Positions 59,548 through 64,000 of a DNA stretch of 64,000 nucleotides are shown in pieces. Origin of the DNA: Pseudomonas guariconensis (GTDB lineage: Bacteria; Pseudomonadota; Gammaproteobacteria; Pseudomonadales; Pseudomonadaceae); the NCBI RefSeq assembly GCF_900102675.1, contig NZ_FMYX01000002.1, positions 248,001 to 312,000 of the forward strand. Direction: 5' to 3'. The position numbers were made by a program, and so were the translations under genes. The notes under the pieces were generated by a model. The model was not told the origin of the DNA and did not search any database. It saw only the letters and a list, made by a program, of their open reading frames with translations. Position 1 is the first letter of the stretch. Each line of letters opens with the position of its first letter.

Positions 59548-61551
59548 TCAGCTATAGACACGGCCCAGCAACTGGCGGTGGCTTTCGAACTGATCCAGCA
59601 CGTCGCGCACGATCTGCTCCGGCGTGAAGCCCATCAGGTCGTATTCCTGGCTGCCATCATGCAGGTAGACCTCAGCGCGGTAGAAACGCTGGCGCACTTC
59701 TGCCTCACCTTCTGCCGCGGCCTCGCTCGGCGCGGCCTGGTAGCCATCCAGGCTCACTTCGTAGACGAAGGGATTACCCTCTTCCATCATCACGCGCAGA
59801 CCCATCAGCGAACGGGAGTGACCGGCACGTGCCTCGACATCGAAGCCCTGGTTACGCATCTGCGCGGCAGCTTCCTTGAGCGCCGGGCTGACGTACTTGT
59901 CCATGAAGCGCTGGACCACGGCCTGGCTCGGCTGCAAATCCATCTGGCTCAGGCGCTCGCTGAAGCCACGACGGCCACGGGCAGCCAGTTCGGCACGCTC
60001 CTGCTCGACCGCAACGTCCTGCTTCATGGCCTTGTACAGACCGAACATGAACAGCACCAGCACCACGGAGAACGGCAAGCCAGCCAGAACCACCATGGTC
60101 TGCATGGCTTCGAAGTTACCGGCGAACAGCAGGCCGATGGTTACCAGCGTAATGACGACCGACCAGAACACCACCATCCAGTGCGGGGCGTCTTCATCCA
60201 CCTTGCCGCCTTTGCACGACAGGTTGGCCATCATCACTGCACCGGAGTCGGCCGGGGTGAGGAACAGCACGAAGCCGACGAACACCGCCACACCGATGAC
60301 GAACTTGGCTGCCGGGAAGAATTCCAGCAACTGATAGATCGACATCGACGGCTGTTCCAACGCGGTCTTGCCCAACTCCACAGCGCCCTGATTAACCACC
60401 AGGTCCAGCGCGGTGTTGCCGAAGATCGACAGCCACGCCAGGGTAAAGCCCAGCGGGATCAACAGCACGCCACTGACCAGCTGGCGCACGGTACGGCCCT
60501 TGGAGATACGGGCAATGAACATACCGACGAATGGGCCCCAGGAGATCCACCAGGCCCAGTAGAACACGGTCCACAGGCCCAGCCAGCGCTCGGACTTGGC
60601 GCCGTCGCCTTCATAGACGTAAAGGTCGAACGTCTTGAGCACGATGCCATTGAGGTAGTCACCGATGTTCTGCACGAAGCCGTTGAGCAGGTGCAGGGTG
60701 TTGCCACCCAACAGAACGAAGATCAACAGACCACTGAACAGCATGATGTTCAGGTTGGACAGACGGCGGATACCGTTTTCCACGCCCGACACCGCAGCCA
60801 CGGTCGCCACGCCGGCCATGACCAGAATCACCGCCAGCAGGTTGGTCTTGCTGTGGTCGATGCCGAACAGGTACTCAAGGCCCGACGCCACCTGCATCGA
60901 ACCGATACCCAGGTTGGTCACCAGGCCCAGCAAGGTGACGAACATGCCGAAGATGTCCACTGCGTTGCCGGCAGCGCCCTTGACCCAGCGCTCACCGACC
61001 AGCGGGTACAGAGCCGAACGCAGGGCCAACGGCTGGTTGTGGCGATAGGCGAAGTAGCCCACGGCCAAGCCAACCAGGGCGTAGATCGCCCAGCCATGCA
61101 GGCCCCAGTGCAGGAAGGTCAGTTGCAGCGCCTGGCGCGCGGCTTCATGGCTCGCGGCGGCACCTTCAGGCGGGTTGAAATAATGGTCCAGCGGCTCGGA
61201 GGCGCCGAAATACAGCAGCGAGATACCGATACCTGAGGAGAACAGCATGCCGGCCCAGGCGCCGTAGCTGAAATCGGGTTGGTCATCTTTGCCGCCAAGC
61301 TTGAGCTTGCCGAAGTCGGAGAAGGCCAGATAGACGACGAACAGCAGGTATCCGCAGATCACCAGCATGTAGTACCAACCGAAGGTACGGGTCAGCCAGG
61401 CCTGCGCCACGCTCAGCACACGGCCGGCGGTTTCAGGGACAGCGATAAGCAGGGCGGTCAAAACGAGGACCAGCAACGCGGAGGTATAGAACACAACGCG
61501 GTTGACCCGTACCCGTTCGGCGGGAGGGTTGGTTAGGGAGGCAGAACTCAT
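59548..61551 (-). CDS. betT: BCCT-family choline transporter BetT
   Basis: BetT imports choline for betaine synthesis using an ion gradient. The 667-residue protein has 12 hydrophobic segments and the BCCT signature (W-T-V-F-Y-W-A-W-W-I-S-W-G-P-F-V-G). The long cytoplasmic C-terminal tail (about 510-667), typical of osmosensing BetT, is present. The start at 61551 (M-S-S-A-S-L-T-N) has GGAG about 10 bases upstream. It is divergent from betI and its 5' end lies about 330 bases from the BetI operator. Confidence 0.96.
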   Translation of the reverse strand: MSSASLTNPPAERVRVNRVVFYTSALLVLVLTALLIAVPETAGRVLSVAQAWLTRTFGWYYMLVICGYLLFVVYLAFSDFGKLKLGGKDDQPDFSYGAWAGMLFSSGIGISLLYFGASEPLDHYFNPPEGAAASHEAARQALQLTFLHWGLHGWAIYALVGLAVGYFAYRHNQPLALRSALYPLVGERWVKGAAGNAVDIFGMFVTLLGLVTNLGIGSMQVASGLEYLFGIDHSKTNLLAVILVMAGVATVAAVSGVENGIRRLSNLNIMLFSGLLIFVLLGGNTLHLLNGFVQNIGDYLNGIVLKTFDLYVYEGDGAKSERWLGLWTVFYWAWWISWGPFVGMFIARISKGRTVRQLVSGVLLIPLGFTLAWLSIFGNTALDLVVNQGAVELGKTALEQPSMSIYQLLEFFPAAKFVIGVAVFVGFVLFLTPADSGAVMMANLSCKGGKVDEDAPHWMVVFWSVVITLVTIGLLFAGNFEAMQTMVVLAGLPFSVVLVLFMFGLYKAMKQDVAVEQERAELAARGRRGFSERLSQMDLQPSQAVVQRFMDKYVSPALKEAAAQMRNQGFDVEARAGHSRSLMGLRVMMEEGNPFVYEVSLDGYQAAPSEAAAEGEAEVRQRFYRAEVYLHDGSQEYDLMGFTPEQIVRDVLDQFESHRQLLGRVYS

Positions 61552-61630
61552 TGCACGAATGCTCCGGGCAGTGCGGGAGTGGAGGCTAATCAGTCTTCCC
61601 GAGCAAATGGTGCAATAGCCCCACAGCATC

Positions 61631-61649
61631 AGGTGTTATAAAAGCACCT
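61631..61649. promoter_or_regulatory. Inverted repeat in the betT leader region
   Basis: AGGTG-TTATAAAAG-CACCT lies about 80 bases upstream of betT and contains a TATAA-like core that could be a -10 element. No other feature is clear in the long gap 61552-61880. Confidence 0.25.
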
Positions 61650-61880
61650 AGGAAATCGCGATCCCGAATCGAATCGTTGCAAATAAAACAGATCCAAGCC
61701 CGCTCCAGTGGCTGCCCGCGCGGCCCATGACCGCTCGGCGGAATCTGCATTTCGCATCGCTCTTGCCCGTCAACGCCTTGTATTCCGGGGGTTACGCGAT
61801 TTCCTGGGGTGTCAATCCGTGCCTTCTCGATCAGCTGAAAAACTGTCAATGGCACAAATTGTCGCAGAGCTTATTCTTTA

Positions 61881-61900
61881 TTGATTGAACGTTCAATCAA
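61881..61900. promoter_or_regulatory. BetI operator palindrome
   Basis: TTGATTGAACGTTCAATCAA is a perfect 20-base palindrome of the BetI type, 71 bases upstream of betI. BetI is released by choline. It overlaps a likely -35 box. Confidence 0.88.
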
Positions 61901-61913
61901 AACAAAATAGACT
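61885..61913 (+). promoter_or_regulatory. Likely sigma70 promoter of betIB
   Basis: TTGAAC (61885-61890) and TAGACT (61908-61913) are spaced by 17 bases. The -35 lies inside the BetI palindrome, so bound BetI would block RNA polymerase. Confidence 0.5.
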
Positions 61914-61970
61914 GGCCTTCGCCGAGGCAGCCGCTCGTCGTCTGCTCGCAGGCCTGAGGAGATATGCAAC

Positions 61971-62627
61971 ATGCCCAAGGTCGGTATGCAACCCATCCGC
62001 CGCCAGCAGTTGATCGAAGCCACGTTGCAGGCGGTCGATCAGGTGGGACTGGGAGATGCCAGCATTGCGCTGATTGCCCGTTTGGCCGGTGTGTCGAACG
62101 GCATCATCAGTCACTACTTTCGGGACAAGAACGGCCTGATCGCAGCGACGATGGGTTACATCATGAGCATGCTCAACGAAGGCGTTGCGGCGCGTCGCCA
62201 GGCACTGACGGACGACAGCCCGCGCGCCCACCTGAAAGTGATCATCGAGGGCAACTTCGATGCGAGCCAGGTGAACGGCCCGGCAATGAAAACCTGGTTG
62301 GCCTTCTGGGCCTCCAGCATGCACCAGCCAGACCTGCACAGGTTGCAGCGGATCAACGACCACCGCTTGTATTCCAACCTGTGCTGCCAGTTCCGTCGCG
62401 TCCTGCCGCTCTACCATGCGCGCAAGGCTGCCCGCGGACTGGCGGCCCTGATCGATGGCCTGTGGCTGCGTGGCGCGCTGTCCGGTGATGCATTCGACAC
62501 CGACCAGGCAATACGGATTGCTTACGAATACATGGATCTACAACTGGCTAAACAGCAGAGTCTGGACACTACCGACCAGGCCTCTGAACAACCGCGCGCG
62601 GCGATTGCCAACCAGGCAGGAGCGTGA
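61971..62627 (+). CDS. betI: Transcriptional repressor BetI (TetR family)
   Basis: BetI represses the choline/betaine genes and responds to choline. The 218-residue protein starts [18 protein letters not shown], the classic BetI N-terminus, with the TetR helix-turn-helix ([19 protein letters not shown]) at about 30-50. [14 protein letters not shown] and L-R-G-A-L-S-G are BetI signatures. It has a C-terminal tail about 20 residues longer than the roughly 197-residue forms I know. GAGGAG lies about 10 bases upstream. betB starts 38 bases downstream. Confidence 0.97.
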   Translation: MPKVGMQPIRRQQLIEATLQAVDQVGLGDASIALIARLAGVSNGIISHYFRDKNGLIAATMGYIMSMLNEGVAARRQALTDDSPRAHLKVIIEGNFDASQVNGPAMKTWLAFWASSMHQPDLHRLQRINDHRLYSNLCCQFRRVLPLYHARKAARGLAALIDGLWLRGALSGDAFDTDQAIRIAYEYMDLQLAKQQSLDTTDQASEQPRAAIANQAGA

Positions 62628-62665
62628 CGCGGTAGCCAACCACACACTGCACTTGCGAGGACACT

Positions 62666-64000
62666 ATGGCCCGTTTCGGAACGCAAAAACTCTACATTGA
62701 TGGTGGTTACGTCGACGCTAGCACCGACGCCACTTTCGAAGCCATCAACCCGGCCACCGGCGAAGTCCTCGCCCACGTGCAACGTGCCACCCAGGCTGAC
62801 GTCGAGCGCGCCGTCGAAAGCGCCGAGCGTGGCCAGAAAGTCTGGGCCGCAATGACCGCCATGCAGCGTTCGCGCATCCTGCGCCGCGCCGTCGAGATCC
62901 TGCGCGAGCGCAACGACGAGCTGGCCATGCTGGAAACCCTGGACACCGGCAAGTCCTATTCCGAAACCCGTTACGTCGACATCGTCACCGGCGCCGACGT
63001 GCTGGAATACTACGCAGGCCTGGTTCCTGCCATCGAAGGCGAGCAGATCCCGCTGCGCGAGAGCTCCTTCGTCTACACCCGCCGCGAGCCACTGGGCGTG
63101 ACCGCCGGCATCGGTGCCTGGAACTACCCGATCCAGATCGCCCTGTGGAAATCCGCCCCGGCCCTGGCCGCCGGCAACGCCATGATCTTCAAGCCTTCGG
63201 AAGTCACCTCGCTGACCACCCTGAAGCTGGCCGAGATCTACACCGAAGCCGGCCTGCCGGACGGCGTGTTCAACGTCCTGACCGGCAGCGGTCGCGAAGT
63301 GGGCACCTGGCTGACCGAGCACCCGCGCATCGAGAAAGTCTCCTTCACCGGCGGCACCACCACCGGCAAGAAAGTCATGGCCAGCGCCTCGAGCTCCACG
63401 CTCAAGGAAGTCACCATGGAACTGGGCGGCAAGTCGCCGCTGATCATCTGCGACGACGCCGACCTGGACAAGGCCGCCGACATCGCCATGATGGCCAACT
63501 TCTACAGCTCCGGTCAGGTCTGCACCAACGGCACCCGCGTATTCATCCCGTCGTCGATGAAAGCGGCCTTCGAAGCCAAGATCGCCGAACGCGTCGCCCG
63601 CATCCGTGCCGGCAACCCGGAAGACGAGAACACCAACTTCGGTCCGCTGGTCAGCTTCGCGCACATGGAAAGCGTCCTGGGCTACATCGCCAAGGGCAAG
63701 GAAGAAGGTGCCCGCGTCCTGTGCGGCGGCGAGCGTCTGATGGCCGGTGACTTCGCCAAGGGCGCGTTCGTTGCCCCGACCGTCTTCACCGACTGCACCG
63801 ACGACATGACCATCGTCAAGGAAGAGATCTTCGGCCCGGTCATGAGCATCCTGACCTACGAAACCGAAGAAGAAGTCATCCGTCGCGCCAACGACACCGA
63901 GTACGGCCTGGCCGCCGGCGTCTGCACCAACGACATCAGCCGCGCCCACCGCATCATCCACAAGCTCGAAGCGGGCATCTGCTGGATCAACGCCTGGGGC
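62666..64000 (+). CDS. betB: Betaine aldehyde dehydrogenase BetB (3' end outside window)
   Basis: BetB oxidises betaine aldehyde to glycine betaine with NAD(P)+. The frame is open from ATG 62666 to the window end, 445 of roughly 490 expected residues. GAGG at 62657-62660 fixes the start ([10 protein letters not shown]). The catalytic Cys286 is in G-Q-V-C-T-N-G-T and Glu252 in M-E-L-G-G-K-S-P, matching P. aeruginosa enzyme numbering as I recall it. I-G-A-W-N-Y-P-I-Q and S-F-T-G-G-T mark the nucleotide-binding fold. betA is expected just beyond the window. Confidence 0.97.
   Translation, partial: MARFGTQKLYIDGGYVDASTDATFEAINPATGEVLAHVQRATQADVERAVESAERGQKVWAAMTAMQRSRILRRAVEILRERNDELAMLETLDTGKSYSETRYVDIVTGADVLEYYAGLVPAIEGEQIPLRESSFVYTRREPLGVTAGIGAWNYPIQIALWKSAPALAAGNAMIFKPSEVTSLTTLKLAEIYTEAGLPDGVFNVLTGSGREVGTWLTEHPRIEKVSFTGGTTTGKKVMASASSSTLKEVTMELGGKSPLIICDDADLDKAADIAMMANFYSSGQVCTNGTRVFIPSSMKAAFEAKIAERVARIRAGNPEDENTNFGPLVSFAHMESVLGYIAKGKEEGARVLCGGERLMAGDFAKGAFVAPTVFTDCTDDMTIVKEEIFGPVMSILTYETEEEVIRRANDTEYGLAAGVCTNDISRAHRIIHKLEAGICWINAWG

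Noticed and set aside
59578..61236. 552-residue open frame antisense to betT
   Set aside because: His/Gln-rich shadow of the BetT membrane segments; no start signal or motif.
61586..61855. 89-residue minus-strand open frame in the betT-betI gap
   Set aside because: No convincing ribosome site, no recognisable domain and shadow-like composition; treated as non-coding.

Overview
The window looks like core chromosome of a Pseudomonas of the P. putida group. It is GC-rich. It carries a class II (medium-chain-length) PHA cluster phaC1-phaZ-phaC2-phaD facing phaI-phaF, a hut cluster with the Pseudomonas HutC operator sequence, and many paired REP-type inverted repeats ending in CGCGGGT. From memory, the gene order from pyrC' to betB follows the P. 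putida KT2440 chromosome closely. That is recall, not a search. I see no prophage, insertion sequence, integron, CRISPR array, rRNA or tRNA gene.

Layout. 1-2892: end of the pyrimidine dihydroorotase-like gene, the HslVU protease and a DUF971 protein. 3244-9995: PHA synthesis, degradation, regulation and granule proteins. 10120-13120: ubiquinone genes ubiE-ubiJ-ubiB. 13194-13923: hisI-hisE. 14087-16232: tatABC and rsmE. 16330-17934: a chemoreceptor. 18026-20625: a polar amino-acid ABC transporter. 20870-25157: osmoregulated periplasmic glucan genes opgG-opgH. 25421-26826: dtd and pip. 27006-36869: histidine utilisation, hutGITHU and hutDC on the minus strand and hutF on the plus strand. 36944-42289: lipocalin, small lipoprotein, DUF924, fbp and glgP. 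42469-46438: a cysteine-cluster protein, typA and thiI. 46929-51208: the nitrogen regulon core glnA, ntrB, ntrC. 51404-53635: a likely NtrC-dependent small RNA, a membrane protein, trmL, secB, grxC and a rhodanese-like protein. 53838-59489: gpmI, an EnvC-like protein, ctpA, a YibQ-type deacetylase and a small secreted protein. 59548-64000: choline uptake and oxidation, betT, betI and betB (betB runs off the end).

How the genes work together. PhaC1/PhaC2 polymerise and PhaZ depolymerises PHA, PhaD regulates, and PhaF/PhaI coat and partition the granules. The hut genes take histidine via urocanate, formiminoglutamate and formylglutamate to glutamate under HutC. The glnA-ntrBC region senses nitrogen status through sigma54 promoters with NtrC sites. 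The bet genes convert choline to the osmoprotectant glycine betaine, and the opg genes make periplasmic glucans, also linked to osmotic adaptation.

The most interesting non-coding signal is just downstream of ntrC. Two tandem NtrC-like sites precede a well-formed sigma54 promoter, followed within about 55 bases by a terminator-like hairpin and T-rich stretch. This fits a nitrogen-regulated small RNA at the position of NrsZ in P. aeruginosa. Other points worth checking are a sigma54-like element upstream of phaC1, a chemoreceptor with an unusually short sensor domain, a rhodanese lacking its cysteine, and a second family of intergenic inverted repeats.
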